Below, in pieces: positions 53,448 to 63,203 of a stretch of DNA of 64,000 nucleotides. Location: NCBI RefSeq assembly GCF_013009555.1, contig NZ_CP046176.1:4371501-4435500 (forward strand), given 5' to 3'. The position numbers and the translations under genes are program-made. This DNA is from Phocaeicola dorei (GTDB taxonomy: Bacteria > Bacteroidota > Bacteroidia > Bacteroidales > Bacteroidaceae). Each line of letters starts with the position of its first letter. Position 1 is the stretch's first letter. The notes below the pieces were generated by a model. That model searched no databases and had not been told where the DNA came from. It saw nothing but the letters and a program-made list of their open reading frames with translations.

Positions 53448-56252
53448 CTAACGGGAAAGATCATTAAAACGATAAGTAAAAGTAGCCATCGCATAACGTC
53501 CCAATCCCCAAGTCCAAGTTTCTCCCTGTCCGGTATCATTCATCCAACGATTGACAAAATCCCGTTGTTGCAGAATATCAACAACCTGAAATTTAAGTAA
53601 CCCTCTTTTCCCTTTCAGAAAACTGTAAGTCAGCTCACTGTTCCAAAGCCACTGCGTCGTATTGGAGGCCTCATCCTTATATCCCCTGCGATTCATACTT
53701 CTCACAACGGTATAAAGATTCAAGTTGAGAGGTAACTTCAGTCGACACTCCGCGCCATAATAAAAATCATACGTCCTGTAATCCGAATTGTTTGTATAAC
53801 TGTTATCGGCTTGCTGATAAGTGATTGCTCCATTTATCTTAAACTCATGCTCTTCCAATTTATAGGCAAACTCCACGTCCTGCATCAAGTAGAGCATTTG
53901 GGAGGTGTTACGATCATTCTCATTGGCTTCTCCCATTATCTGCACATACGAAACCCTCCGGTTATAATTTGCATTAGTAGCAAGACGAGCGAAAATTTTC
54001 TTGAATAATTTATTCGTATAATATATATTCCCGCCAATGCCCCAATTACCATTTATATTCTCGGGCCGACTGGTATATACCCCACTCTTCTCATCATAGG
54101 TTCTTTTCCGGCTTATATCATTTATCGTATTATTATATCTCAAACCACAATATAACATTTCCTGCTTTTCCATATTTCCTCCTCTGTAATTCACAGATAT
54201 ACTTTGCCCGAAAGCGGGTTTCAGCCCCGGATTCCCCATTGTTATGTTCAGAGGATTAGTATAATCAGGCACAGACAACAAATCATAAATGGAAGGCTGC
54301 CGGGTGTATCCGCTATAATACACACTCATATTATGGTTATTGCCCAAATCATAATCAAAATGCAGTTCGGGCACTATGTTCAACACGGTAATGGTCGTAT
54401 CTATCTTCACTTTTCCCCTGTTGCTTTTCGTCGTAGACTTCTGAGGCGACAGCCCAAACCGGATATTCAACCTCACTTTTCTCCAATTAAGTGTGGTACG
54501 CAGTCCGAATTCATTGGAATGAAGATCATTACGAGTATAATCACTTAAACTATCCACCCTTCCTGCCTCATAACCAGATGGAAGACTTCCCCACAAAGCA
54601 TCCTCATCCAAATTGTACGTAACCGCATTATTACTCTGCCGTTGATACTCATGCCGATAATAAACCTGAAGCATTTGTTTTCCTATTGGCTCCGTATAGC
54701 TGACCTCCCCCGCCAATAATAAATTTCTGGCAGGTGACTCCCGGTATTGATTTCTATATAAAACCGAATCTGCCCCCAGGTCATTCTTCAATTGATAATA
54801 AGTAATAGACGATTGCTGATAATTACCACTCGCCTGATTACTATAATCATTTCTTAACTCTATGGAGAGTTTCCGACCGATATCATTCAATTTATGAGTG
54901 ATCAAAAGATTATTGCCTATCATCAGATTGTTCGTCTTATTTTGAGAATTTCCCGTATTTTTATTTATCCTGAACTCAGGAGGAATCATTGCATCGTCCC
55001 TCCAAGGCTCTGAAACATAGTCCAAAGGATTGGTACTGAAAGTCGCCGAAATATTTTCTGATACCGAATTTAACCGGCTATGATTGATGTTATGCCTGAA
55101 ATTAATTTCCGTCCGGTCACTCAAACTTCCCGTCATATATATATTCTCCCAAAAAGAACTATTCCTACCCGTACTCAAGCCATTATTATAGGCATATTGG
55201 CTACCGTTAGGCAGATATTCTTCTGACTGGCTTCGCGATTCATCCGCGCTTTTATTATTATTATATGAAGCACTGACATTGAGGTTGAGCTTCTTTATTT
55301 CCGTTCCCAAGCTAAAACCAATATCCTTCATTTGAGCAGGATTATCGGCCATATCACTGATAAAATTACCATATCTGGGGAGTTTTCCTAAATCACCATA
55401 CAAGGACATCCGCCATTTTCCGACAAATTTATTCAAACTCATTTTCGCTCCATACATATCCCCCGAACCTTTCAAAGCTGAAACGTCCCCCATTAATCCA
55501 TCTGTCAAATCCTTCTTGGTCTTCACATCCATCACCGTTTTCTTCTTACCATCTGACACCCCTGTCATTTGCTCTTTATCCGACTGCTGCTCGTATACCT
55601 TTACCTCTTTCAAAGCATCTACCGGCATATTGTTCAAAGCAACTTTGCTATCTGCGAAAAACTCCTTTCCATTTAATAAGATCTGAGTGATTTCCTTTCC
55701 ATGAAAATTCATCTTGCCGGATTTCTCGTCTAATTCCAATCCGGGAAGCTGCCTCACCAAATCCTGCAGAACAGCTCCTTCCGATGTCTTAAAGGCTCCG
55801 GTATTATATACTAATGTATCTCCGGACATCTTCATTTTCTGCAGTTCGGCCTTTATCACCGTTTCATCCAATACAATACTGGAAGGTTTCATCATCAGAG
55901 CACCTCCATAAACTTCTTTCCGATAAGCAGGAATATTCACTTTTTTTTCAAGGGTTTCATATCCTAAAAAAGAAGCCCTTATTAAATAATTACCGGGATT
56001 CATAGGGTACAAACGGAAAACACCCTTCTTATCGCTCACCGTACCTTCTATAAAACTCGTATCAGGCAAAGAATAAAGTTGGATATTTACATCCGGCAAA
56101 GGATCGGGATAAGGGCGTTCTCCCTGTTCTCTGACAGAACCTGTCAAATGATAAGCTTTTTCTTTTCTTGCTTTATCTGAATCAAGCTTTTTCTGTCCAC
56201 TAACCGGGAGAACAAAAGATAATAAAATAAACAACGAGAACAGTTTAGTCAT
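53448..56252 (-). CDS. TonB-receptor-like outer-membrane beta-barrel protein
   Basis: A 934-residue outer-membrane protein with a signal peptide (MTKLFSLFILLSFVLPVSGQ), a carboxypeptidase-regulatory-like domain (about 35-125), a plug-like region (about 130-230, with VLQDLVRQLPGLELDEKSGK and ITQILLNGKEFF) and a barrel with a long C-terminal half. This is the outer-membrane beta-barrel family related to TonB receptors but distinct from SusC. No SusD partner is present. The gene follows a TlpA-like thioredoxin gene by 20 bp on the same strand, a pairing seen for redox- or peptide-linked receptors. Ligand unknown. Confidence 0.88.
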   Translation of the reverse strand: MTKLFSLFILLSFVLPVSGQKKLDSDKARKEKAYHLTGSVREQGERPYPDPLPDVNIQLYSLPDTSFIEGTVSDKKGVFRLYPMNPGNYLIRASFLGYETLEKKVNIPAYRKEVYGGALMMKPSSIVLDETVIKAELQKMKMSGDTLVYNTGAFKTSEGAVLQDLVRQLPGLELDEKSGKMNFHGKEITQILLNGKEFFADSKVALNNMPVDALKEVKVYEQQSDKEQMTGVSDGKKKTVMDVKTKKDLTDGLMGDVSALKGSGDMYGAKMSLNKFVGKWRMSLYGDLGKLPRYGNFISDMADNPAQMKDIGFSLGTEIKKLNLNVSASYNNNKSADESRSQSEEYLPNGSQYAYNNGLSTGRNSSFWENIYMTGSLSDRTEINFRHNINHSRLNSVSENISATFSTNPLDYVSEPWRDDAMIPPEFRINKNTGNSQNKTNNLMIGNNLLITHKLNDIGRKLSIELRNDYSNQASGNYQQSSITYYQLKNDLGADSVLYRNQYRESPARNLLLAGEVSYTEPIGKQMLQVYYRHEYQRQSNNAVTYNLDEDALWGSLPSGYEAGRVDSLSDYTRNDLHSNEFGLRTTLNWRKVRLNIRFGLSPQKSTTKSNRGKVKIDTTITVLNIVPELHFDYDLGNNHNMSVYYSGYTRQPSIYDLLSVPDYTNPLNITMGNPGLKPAFGQSISVNYRGGNMEKQEMLYCGLRYNNTINDISRKRTYDEKSGVYTSRPENINGNWGIGGNIYYTNKLFKKIFARLATNANYNRRVSYVQIMGEANENDRNTSQMLYLMQDVEFAYKLEEHEFKINGAITYQQADNSYTNNSDYRTYDFYYGAECRLKLPLNLNLYTVVRSMNRRGYKDEASNTTQWLWNSELTYSFLKGKRGLLKFQVVDILQQRDFVNRWMNDTGQGETWTWGLGRYAMATFTYRFNDLSR

Positions 56253-56272
56253 CTTGAAATATCAACAGGGTC

Positions 56273-56773
56273 CTATTTCAATGCTTCCGCAATGGCATTC
56301 ATCAGATATCCAAATTCTTCTTTCTCATACCCGATGGAAGTATAAACGGCTTCTCCTTCTTTATTGAAAAGATAGGCGCGAGGAATTGACTTTTCAGCAA
56401 ATAAAGAGAACACCTCACGTTTAGGATCGGGATATAACGGGAAAGTGAATTTCTTCCGTTCATTATAAGCCTTCAACTGTTCATCCGTATGCTCACGACC
56501 AATTACTAATAATACGAAGTCCTTGTTATCTTTATATTCAGCCCACAAAGTTTTCTCTATTTCAGCCAGTTCCAGCTGACATGGCCCGCACCAAGTGGCA
56601 AATAAACTCACCAAAACGACCTTACCTTTCAATTCAGTCGAAGAAATATCTCCATATACTGCAGATTTTAAATGAAAATCAGGTAATTTATCTCCTTTTT
56701 TCAATTCTTGAGCATTTACGGCAAATACCATGCAAAGCATCATGAACAATAATCCTAACTCTTTCATTTTCAT
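56273..56773 (-). CDS. TlpA/thioredoxin-like periplasmic disulfide reductase
   Basis: About 166 residues with a signal peptide (MKMKELGLLFMMLCMVFAVN, cut after NAQ). The thioredoxin fold has the CxxC active site in FATWCGPCQLELAE (about residues 60-73) and the cis-proline region KSIPRAYLF. It would reduce or exchange disulfides in the periplasm. The start at 56773 gives the cleanest leader; the frame runs to 56782. It is the first gene of a pair with the barrel protein. A minus-strand -7 match TATATTTG is present at 56814-56807. Confidence 0.9.
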   Translation of the reverse strand: MKMKELGLLFMMLCMVFAVNAQELKKGDKLPDFHLKSAVYGDISSTELKGKVVLVSLFATWCGPCQLELAEIEKTLWAEYKDNKDFVLLVIGREHTDEQLKAYNERKKFTFPLYPDPKREVFSLFAEKSIPRAYLFNKEGEAVYTSIGYEKEEFGYLMNAIAEALK

Positions 56774-56806
56774 AGTTCTCAATATTTAATTATGGAATAA
56801 CAAAGA

Positions 56807-56833
56807 CAAATATATCTGTTTTTCTTATATTTG
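56807..56833. promoter_or_regulatory. divergent promoter elements between the tlpA-like gene and yaaA
   Basis: Minus-strand TATATTTG at 56814-56807 and plus-strand TATATTTG at 56826-56833, back to back with 11 bp between. The -33 boxes would overlap the opposite -7 box and are not clear. Confidence 0.5.
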
Positions 56834-56860
56834 CCGCCAGAAAATATTATTTTTTAGCCT

Positions 56861-57628
56861 ATGATGACTTTTATTTCATGTGCCAAAACAATGACCGGAC
56901 GGAGCAAAATACAAACTCCTGTTACCAGTACACCACAATTCCAAACTGAAGCGATACAGAATGCACTTGATATGTCCCAATTCTCTGCTGAAGAACTGGA
57001 ACGACTTTTACGTGTGAACAGTAAAATAGCAGCAGAGAACTATATGCGATTTCAAGATTTCTGTTCGGACTCTCCCTCGGCTTTAGCTGCCTTACTGGCT
57101 TATACCGGTATCGTATATAAACGTATCCACCCACAGGATTTTACCCCTGAAGATTTTCAATATGCACAGGATCACTTGCGAATCACTTCTTTTCTTTACG
57201 GATTACTCCGCCCGTTAGACCAGATCAAGAATTACAGAATGGAAGGAGATATCAAACTACCTGAACGTGGAGGAATATCCATGTTTGACTATTGGAAGCC
57301 AATTCTGACCGACACCTTTATCAAAGAAATTAAAGCAAAAGGAGGAATACTAATCAATCTGGCAAGTGGGGAGATGAAAGATTTATTCGATTGGAAACGC
57401 GTGGAGCAAGAAGTACAAGTGATCACACCAGAATTTCAGGTATGGAAAAAAGGAAAATTAACCACCGTTGTGGTTTATGCAAAAATGTGCCGTGGAGAAT
57501 TGACACGCTTCATCATTAAAAACCGGATAGAGAATCCTGGGGATTTAAAAGGATTCAAATGGGAAGGATTCAGTTTTGATGCCGGATACAGCACAGATAC
57601 CCACTATCTTTTTAGCCTTCTTTCATAA
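56861..57628 (+). CDS. yaaA: peroxide stress protein YaaA
   Basis: A 255-residue protein of the YaaA (DUF328) family, which limits free iron and so protects DNA from hydrogen peroxide. Hallmarks: ISCAKTM at the start, ENYMRFQDF near residue 60, TGIVYKRI near residue 82, HLRITSFLYGLLRPLDQIKN, ILINLASGEMKDLFDW and the closing EGFSFDAGYSTDTHYLFSL. The length is normal. The promoter may be shared with the divergent TlpA-like gene, a fitting stress-linked pair. Confidence 0.93.
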   Translation: MMTFISCAKTMTGRSKIQTPVTSTPQFQTEAIQNALDMSQFSAEELERLLRVNSKIAAENYMRFQDFCSDSPSALAALLAYTGIVYKRIHPQDFTPEDFQYAQDHLRITSFLYGLLRPLDQIKNYRMEGDIKLPERGGISMFDYWKPILTDTFIKEIKAKGGILINLASGEMKDLFDWKRVEQEVQVITPEFQVWKKGKLTTVVVYAKMCRGELTRFIIKNRIENPGDLKGFKWEGFSFDAGYSTDTHYLFSLLS

Positions 57629-57728
57629 AAAAATATTAAATAGTCAACCTACTCAAACTTTTTATCAGCACTCATGTTATTTAGTTGAATTTGGGAAGAT
57701 AAACCTGGACAATAATTAACTAATAGAA

Positions 57729-58934
57729 ATGAGTATGAAAAAATTAATGTTTTTGCTGGCTGCGGCCAGTTTAAGTTCTGTAGCGTTTGCACAGCAGAAA
57801 AGCAATTCACAAAACGTCCTTGTAGGCGAGAGTGTAGATGTAATGGAGGTACCTGTGGATAAGTACAAGGTAGAGACCAATCACTTCTTCGATAATTGGT
57901 TCTTCTCTGTTGGTGGAGGTGCACAAGTACTGTTCGGCGATCAGTCCGATCTTGGTAAATTCAAGAAACGTATTGCTCCCGCTCTTCAAATATCAATCGG
58001 TAAATGGTTTACTCCCGGCTTAGGATTACGTTTGCAATATAGCGGTTTGCAGTCGAAGAGTTTTTCCAGTGAACCTTCCGCATATTCCAAACCTCACATG
58101 TTAAGCGAAGGATACTATCAGGATAAGTTCAACTACATGAATTTGCATGGTGACATCTTATTCAATGTCAGCAACATGATAGCCGGATATAATGAAGACC
58201 GCATATACGACTTCGTGCCATTCGTAGGTTTCGGTTTTGCCCACTCATATGATGCTCCACGTCGTAATTCACTGGCATTCAATTTCGGTATCATCAATAC
58301 ATTCCATCTGGCCAGTGCCTGGGACTTAAATCTGGAACTTTACGGAATGGGTACAGAAAACAAATTTGATGGAAAAACCACCAGTAAAGGCCCTGACTTT
58401 ATGGCAGGTGCTACAGTGGGTATCACTTATAAATTTCCACAAAGAGGATTCAAACCAGCTCCGGATGTAGATGCTATCATGGCACTTACCTCTTCACAAA
58501 TGGATGCTATCAATACCGCTTTGGCTCAACAGATAGAACAAAACCGTCAATTAAAAGCCCAACTTGCCAACCAACCCACTGAAGTGGTTACAGAACAAGT
58601 TACAGTGAACCAAATTGCTCCGGCTCCTCAATCTGTATTTTTCCAGATCGGTTCAGCGGTTCTTCCTACCAACTCTACTGTAAATTTGCAACAAATCGCA
58701 GATTTGGTAAAAGACAATCCGGGACTAAAATTGAAAGTAACCGGTTATGCTGATAGTGATACAGGTAGCGCTGCATGGAACAAGCAGTTAAGTGAAGACC
58801 GTGCCAACAACGTGGCTAATGAACTGGTTAAATTGGGTGTCAACAAAAACAATCTGATTATCAGCGGAATGGGTGGTGTAAACACCTTAACTCCTCCGGC
58901 ATTCAACCGTCGTGTAATTATCGAAGCCCAATAA
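57729..58934 (+). CDS. OmpA-family outer-membrane porin
   Basis: A 401-residue protein: signal peptide (MKKLMFLLAAASLSSVAFA), N-terminal beta-barrel (about 45-245), a short helical linker with Q-rich sequence (about 260-290), then the peptidoglycan-binding OmpA domain (about 300-400) with VFFQIGSAVLPTNSTVNLQQ, LKVTGYADSDTGSAAWN, LSEDRANNVANELVKLGV and NRRVIIE. Such proteins are among the most abundant in Bacteroides outer membranes and anchor the membrane to the wall. The start may be the third codon (57735). Followed by two hairpins, one a terminator. Confidence 0.94.
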   Translation: MSMKKLMFLLAAASLSSVAFAQQKSNSQNVLVGESVDVMEVPVDKYKVETNHFFDNWFFSVGGGAQVLFGDQSDLGKFKKRIAPALQISIGKWFTPGLGLRLQYSGLQSKSFSSEPSAYSKPHMLSEGYYQDKFNYMNLHGDILFNVSNMIAGYNEDRIYDFVPFVGFGFAHSYDAPRRNSLAFNFGIINTFHLASAWDLNLELYGMGTENKFDGKTTSKGPDFMAGATVGITYKFPQRGFKPAPDVDAIMALTSSQMDAINTALAQQIEQNRQLKAQLANQPTEVVTEQVTVNQIAPAPQSVFFQIGSAVLPTNSTVNLQQIADLVKDNPGLKLKVTGYADSDTGSAAWNKQLSEDRANNVANELVKLGVNKNNLIISGMGGVNTLTPPAFNRRVIIEAQ

Positions 58935-58940
58935 TACACT

Positions 58941-58960
58941 ACCTTCTGTCAGCAGAAGGT
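58941..58960. repeat. 8-bp hairpin after the OmpA-family gene
   Basis: ACCTTCTG TCAG CAGAAGGT, 6 bp after the stop. It may protect the 3' end of an abundant transcript. Confidence 0.55.
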
Positions 58961-58964
58961 AATC

Positions 58965-59011
58965 ATGCCCGCAATTCCTTATAAAAACAGAATTGCGGGC
59001 ATTTATTTTTT
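58965..59011. terminator. rho-independent terminator after the OmpA-family gene
   Basis: 13-bp stem ATGCCCGCAATTC / GAATTGCGGGCAT with a 12-nt loop and a T-rich tail. It also lies just past the sulfotransferase stop on the other strand. Confidence 0.88.
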
Positions 59012-60116
59012 AGATGGAATACCCCCACTGATCTAGTGCAAACTTCCAATTCTCTTCCACTAACCGGACCGTACGGTCATTATACTTATACTTATTCTTC
59101 TTATATCCCTTCTTTCCGCCTATATATTGGCTAATAGCCGGAGCAGCTGTTTCGAATCCGGGAATAGAAAGAGATTTATAGATGTACTCAGTCATAGCCA
59201 TTGCATCCGCTTCAAAATCCTCAAATTTCACTTCCATCAAATTTCCTTCAGGAATGAATCTTTTATCCGCCTCATATTTATGATACAGCTTGGCATAAAT
59301 GGAAAGCACATTCTGTTCCAACGTCTCTGGAGAAATATCCTCCAGTTTCAACGGTTGGATTGTATTGGTGAAGAAATTCCTCGTAGATTCGAATACCGTA
59401 TACGGATTACGCATCAAATAGATGAATTTGGCATTCGGAAACATCTTGACCAACTCTTTTACACGACCTGTATGAGGCGGATTCTTACTTAAGAATTGTG
59501 TTCCGCCTGTATTCCAAAGAGAAATTTTAATAAGTTTGGTGAATATATCCTCAAACACTTTCAATTCCTCATCACTGATATCATTGAACAACAAGTATTT
59601 ATCAGCATATTCCTGTTGGTACTTAGGCAGGAACCAAAAGTTATAATAGGTATAGGGCATCATATTGGCCAATGCAAACTCTTCCTCCTGAGGCAAATCT
59701 ACGGCCAGTTCCATATTATCTGTCGGACGCTTGTCAGGCATCAGCCAACTCATATTCTTCTTGAAAAAAGGCTGTCCCCACATCATCAGATGAGGGAACA
59801 CAGTCTGATAAGTAGTATTATATCCGAAATGTTTGTCACAAGAGAATACATTGTGCATAAAGGTAGTCCCACTACGCCAATGTCCGAGGATAAAGACCGG
59901 GTCGTGTTCCAAAGACTTATCGGCCAACAGTTTCCTGTATCGCTTTTCCTGCAATGGAGCCAAGGTGGAAAGCAAACGGCATACAACTTTCGTCAAACGG
60001 TATTTTCCTCTATATGCCGAATCAATTTCCCTTCCTGTAGTAATCGCCTTAAAAGTTTTCCAATCGGCGCCTACTAATGTATTGATTGGCAGTTTATTGA
60101 ATTCAAGTAATCCCAT
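59010..60116 (-). CDS. PAPS-dependent sulfotransferase
   Basis: A 368-residue sulfotransferase that should move sulfate from PAPS to an acceptor alcohol. The 5'-phosphosulfate loop is visible in VFILGHWRSGTTFMHNVFSC (about residues 75-94) and the 3'-phosphate site in FIYLMRNPYTVFESTRNFF (about 228-246). No signal peptide, so it works in the cytoplasm, where PAPS is made. It is the last gene of the sulfate-activation operon, which strongly supports the call. I recall a Bacteroides thetaiotaomicron homologue (BT_0416, BtSULT) in a similar cluster that sulfates cholesterol and other steroids; the same acceptor is plausible here but unproven. Confidence 0.92.
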   Translation of the reverse strand: MGLLEFNKLPINTLVGADWKTFKAITTGREIDSAYRGKYRLTKVVCRLLSTLAPLQEKRYRKLLADKSLEHDPVFILGHWRSGTTFMHNVFSCDKHFGYNTTYQTVFPHLMMWGQPFFKKNMSWLMPDKRPTDNMELAVDLPQEEEFALANMMPYTYYNFWFLPKYQQEYADKYLLFNDISDEELKVFEDIFTKLIKISLWNTGGTQFLSKNPPHTGRVKELVKMFPNAKFIYLMRNPYTVFESTRNFFTNTIQPLKLEDISPETLEQNVLSIYAKLYHKYEADKRFIPEGNLMEVKFEDFEADAMAMTEYIYKSLSIPGFETAAPAISQYIGGKKGYKKNKYKYNDRTVRLVEENWKFALDQWGYSI

Positions 60117-60142
60117 TACTCTTCTTTTTTAATTGTACGCTG

Positions 60143-61615
60143 TTATTTTTCTATCTTGACTGTAATGCCTTGACGGTCCAATTCTTTCACCACCTTTTCT
60201 ACGGCTTCATAATATTCCTCACCAATACCCAAATCCGTCAGATTCAAAGTAGGAACTTCCATGGCATTCAGCATATCTTTGGCTTCCACTCTGTCTACAA
60301 TCATCCCCACCGCACTGGTGTTATTGGTAATGGGGTCAATCAAAATGAAAGAACCACAAGCTTTATTCTTTTGATAAGAATCAAAGAAAAGCGGCTTGGC
60401 AGTAGTAAATGTCACACGGGCAATCTGATTCAATTGCAAAGGCAGATCCTCCTTTTTCAATTTACCGTTTTCAACAGACAAATGCTCCATCGTATTCACA
60501 TCCACTTTATACTTAATGCCATCTATACGGGTACGTCCCGTATTGGTAGTATGCTTGATAAAGAAAGATTTGTCAAGGTCCATCACCTCCTCATCCATCC
60601 ATACCAACATAGCTTCAAAATTACGGTCTATCACAGGCATGTTATCGGCATGTACCAACATTTCTCCGCGAGACACATCAATCTCATCTTCCAAAGTCAA
60701 CGTCACCGCTTGCGGCGGGAAAGCATACTCTAACTCACCATCATAAGTAACAATACTCTTGATATGAGATTTCTTGCCGGAAGGCAAAGCCATCACCTCA
60801 TCTCCTTTATGGATAACACCGGAAGCAATCTTTCCACAGAAACCGCGGAAATCCAGATTCGGTCTTAATACATACTGAACCGGGAAACGGAAATCGGCCA
60901 GATTATGATCATTCTCGATGGAAACCGTTTCAAGCACTTCCAATAAAGAAGTACCTTTGTACCATGACGTACGTTCAGATTTCTGCACCACATTGTCACC
61001 GTCAAGTGCCGAAAGAGGAATACAAGTCACATCCGGGATTCCCAATGGCTCTACAAACTTCTTATATTCGGTCACGATTTCGTTGAAACGCTCTTCCGAA
61101 AACCCGACAAGGTCCATCTTGTTCACCGCCAGCACCACATGCTTTATTCCCAATAAAGATACCAGAAAAGTATGGCGGCAGGTCTGCGTAATCACACCTA
61201 AACGAGCATCTACCAAGATTATGGCAAGATTGGCAGTAGAACCTCCGGTAATCATATTGCGGGTATATTGTTCATGTCCCGGAGTATCGGCTATAATAAA
61301 TTTACGATTGTTCGTTGAAAAATAACGGTAAGCTACATCAATCGTAATACCCTGCTCACGTTCTGCTTTCAACCCGTCGCACAACAAAGCGTAATCTATA
61401 TGGTCACCTGCATTCCCCACACGTTTACTGTCACGCTCCAAAGCGGCAAGTTGGTCTTCGTATAACTTCTTACTGTCAAACAACAGACGTCCTATCAAGG
61501 TAGACTTTCCATCGTCTACCGAACCGGCTGTCAACAGACGTAGCAAGTCTTTCTGTTCATCCTTATCTAAATATTCCTTTATATTCAGTTTATTCTCCAT
61601 CACCCATTTCTTCAT
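60143..61615 (-). CDS. cysN: sulfate adenylyltransferase subunit 1 (GTPase subunit)
   Basis: A 490-residue EF-Tu-like GTPase that powers formation of APS from sulfate and ATP together with CysD. GTPase motifs: [17 protein letters not shown] (about residues 32-48), [21 protein letters not shown]. The C-terminal part is the two beta-barrel domains. It is separate from cysC here, not fused. The start could also be at 61600 ([11 protein letters not shown]); the cysD gene ends 21 bp upstream of the longer start. Confidence 0.96.
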   Translation of the reverse strand: MKKWVMENKLNIKEYLDKDEQKDLLRLLTAGSVDDGKSTLIGRLLFDSKKLYEDQLAALERDSKRVGNAGDHIDYALLCDGLKAEREQGITIDVAYRYFSTNNRKFIIADTPGHEQYTRNMITGGSTANLAIILVDARLGVITQTCRHTFLVSLLGIKHVVLAVNKMDLVGFSEERFNEIVTEYKKFVEPLGIPDVTCIPLSALDGDNVVQKSERTSWYKGTSLLEVLETVSIENDHNLADFRFPVQYVLRPNLDFRGFCGKIASGVIHKGDEVMALPSGKKSHIKSIVTYDGELEYAFPPQAVTLTLEDEIDVSRGEMLVHADNMPVIDRNFEAMLVWMDEEVMDLDKSFFIKHTTNTGRTRIDGIKYKVDVNTMEHLSVENGKLKKEDLPLQLNQIARVTFTTAKPLFFDSYQKNKACGSFILIDPITNNTSAVGMIVDRVEAKDMLNAMEVPTLNLTDLGIGEEYYEAVEKVVKELDRQGITVKIEK

Positions 61616-61636
61616 TTTAAATTCCTACTTATCCAT

Positions 61637-62548
61637 TTAAAAATATCCCTCACGTTTCTTCTGCTCCATACTGGCATCCTGATCGAAATCAATGACACGG
61701 GTGGTACGCTCACTTTTAGTAGTGGTCATCATCTCCTCTACAATCTTCTCAATCGTATCGGCATCACTCTCTACGGCCCCAGTCAAAGGCCAACACCCCA
61801 AAGTACGGAAACGCACTTCCTTCATTTCAATACGGTCCCGATATTCTTCGGGCAGGCGGTCATCATCAGCCATAATCAAATTTCCATCTATATTCACCAC
61901 AGGACGTTCCTTGGCAAAATAAAGCGGCACAATAGGAATATTTTCCAAACGGATGTACTGCCAAATATCCAGCTCAGTCCAGTTGCTTAATGGAAACACA
62001 CGGATACTTTCCCCTTTATGAATCTTAGCATTATAAATATCCCACAATTCAGGACGCTGGTTTTTAGGATCCCATTGATGAAAACGGTCACGAAAAGAGA
62101 ATATACGTTCTTTGGCACGTGACTTTTCCTCATCACGACGTGCTCCACCAAAGGCGGCATCAAACCTGTATTTATTCAGCCCGTGAAGCAACGCCTGTGT
62201 CTTCATTAAATCTGTATGCACTTTGCTGCCATGCGTAAAAGGCCCTACTCCGGCATTAAAAGCCTCCATATTACTTTCCACTATCAAATTCCATCCATGT
62301 TCTTTGGCGTATTGATCACGGAACTCTATCATTTCCCTGAATTTCCATTTAGAATCGATATGCATCAAAGGGAAAGGCACCTTTCCCGGATAGAAAGCCT
62401 TCTCTGCCAAACGTACCATGACAGACGAATCTTTACCAATACTATAAAGCATAACAGGATTCTCAAATTCAGCTGCCACTTCACGAATGATATGGATAGA
62501 CTCAGCTTCCAGTTCCCTTAAGTGGCTCAATTTATAATTTTCTTCCAT
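61637..62548 (-). CDS. cysD: sulfate adenylyltransferase subunit 2
   Basis: A 303-residue ATP-pyrophosphatase-type enzyme that adenylates sulfate to APS with CysN. The PP-loop is [20 protein letters not shown] (about residues 33-52); further conserved parts include [20 protein letters not shown] and the closing [17 protein letters not shown]. Length and order (cysC, cysD, cysN) are standard. The gene starts 11 bp after the cysC stop, and cysN follows, so all are on one transcript. Confidence 0.97.
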   Translation of the reverse strand: MEENYKLSHLRELEAESIHIIREVAAEFENPVMLYSIGKDSSVMVRLAEKAFYPGKVPFPLMHIDSKWKFREMIEFRDQYAKEHGWNLIVESNMEAFNAGVGPFTHGSKVHTDLMKTQALLHGLNKYRFDAAFGGARRDEEKSRAKERIFSFRDRFHQWDPKNQRPELWDIYNAKIHKGESIRVFPLSNWTELDIWQYIRLENIPIVPLYFAKERPVVNIDGNLIMADDDRLPEEYRDRIEMKEVRFRTLGCWPLTGAVESDADTIEKIVEEMMTTTKSERTTRVIDFDQDASMEQKKREGYF

Positions 62549-62559
62549 TTTATAATGAA

Positions 62560-63174
62560 TTATATTTTTTCTCCTTTTTTACCAACAGTGGGGAGCACTA
62601 GTTCCAACAAAGTATTGACCGACTCTTCCAAGCTCAGTTTGGAAGTATCCAAAGACAATGCAGGACGCTCCGGAGCTTCAAAAGGTGCAGAAATGCCGGT
62701 AAAATTCTTAATTTCACCCCGACGCGCTTTGGCATAAAGTCCTTTTACATCACGTTTCTCACACTCTTCCAAAGGAGTGCTGACATAAATTTCCAGAAAA
62801 TTCTCCGCCCCGATGATACGGGTTGCCATCTGCCGGAGCTCATTACTGGGACTGATGAAAGCGGCAATGGTAATGATTCCTGTATCAACAAACAGCTTGC
62901 CTATTTCGGCTATGCGACGGATATTTTCCACACGATCCTCTGCCGAAAAGCCCAAATTATTATTGATGCCACTACGAATATTATCCCCGTCCAATATACG
63001 GCAGAGCAAACCACGTTTATGTAATTCACGTTCCAAAGCTATGGCAATAGTACTCTTACCGGAACCGCTGAGTCCCGTCAGCCACAGCATAACTCCCCGT
63101 TGTCCCAGCAGTTCTTCTTTATCTTTCCGGGAAAGCATACGGTCAAATATAGGATATATGTTTTCTTCTTCCAT
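62560..63174 (-). CDS. cysC: adenylylsulfate (APS) kinase
   Basis: A 204-residue kinase that turns APS into PAPS, the donor used by the sulfotransferase at the end of this operon. P-loop [20 protein letters not shown] (about residues 31-50), [16 protein letters not shown] (about 62-77), FISPSNELR and the [20 protein letters not shown] stretch are all present. It is close to full length for a stand-alone CysC. The SLC13-type permease gene ends 29 bp upstream. Confidence 0.96.
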   Translation of the reverse strand: MEEENIYPIFDRMLSRKDKEELLGQRGVMLWLTGLSGSGKSTIAIALERELHKRGLLCRILDGDNIRSGINNNLGFSAEDRVENIRRIAEIGKLFVDTGIITIAAFISPSNELRQMATRIIGAENFLEIYVSTPLEECEKRDVKGLYAKARRGEIKNFTGISAPFEAPERPALSLDTSKLSLEESVNTLLELVLPTVGKKGEKI

Positions 63175-63203
63175 TCTCTATTTTCATTTTGTCTTTAACT
63201 TCA

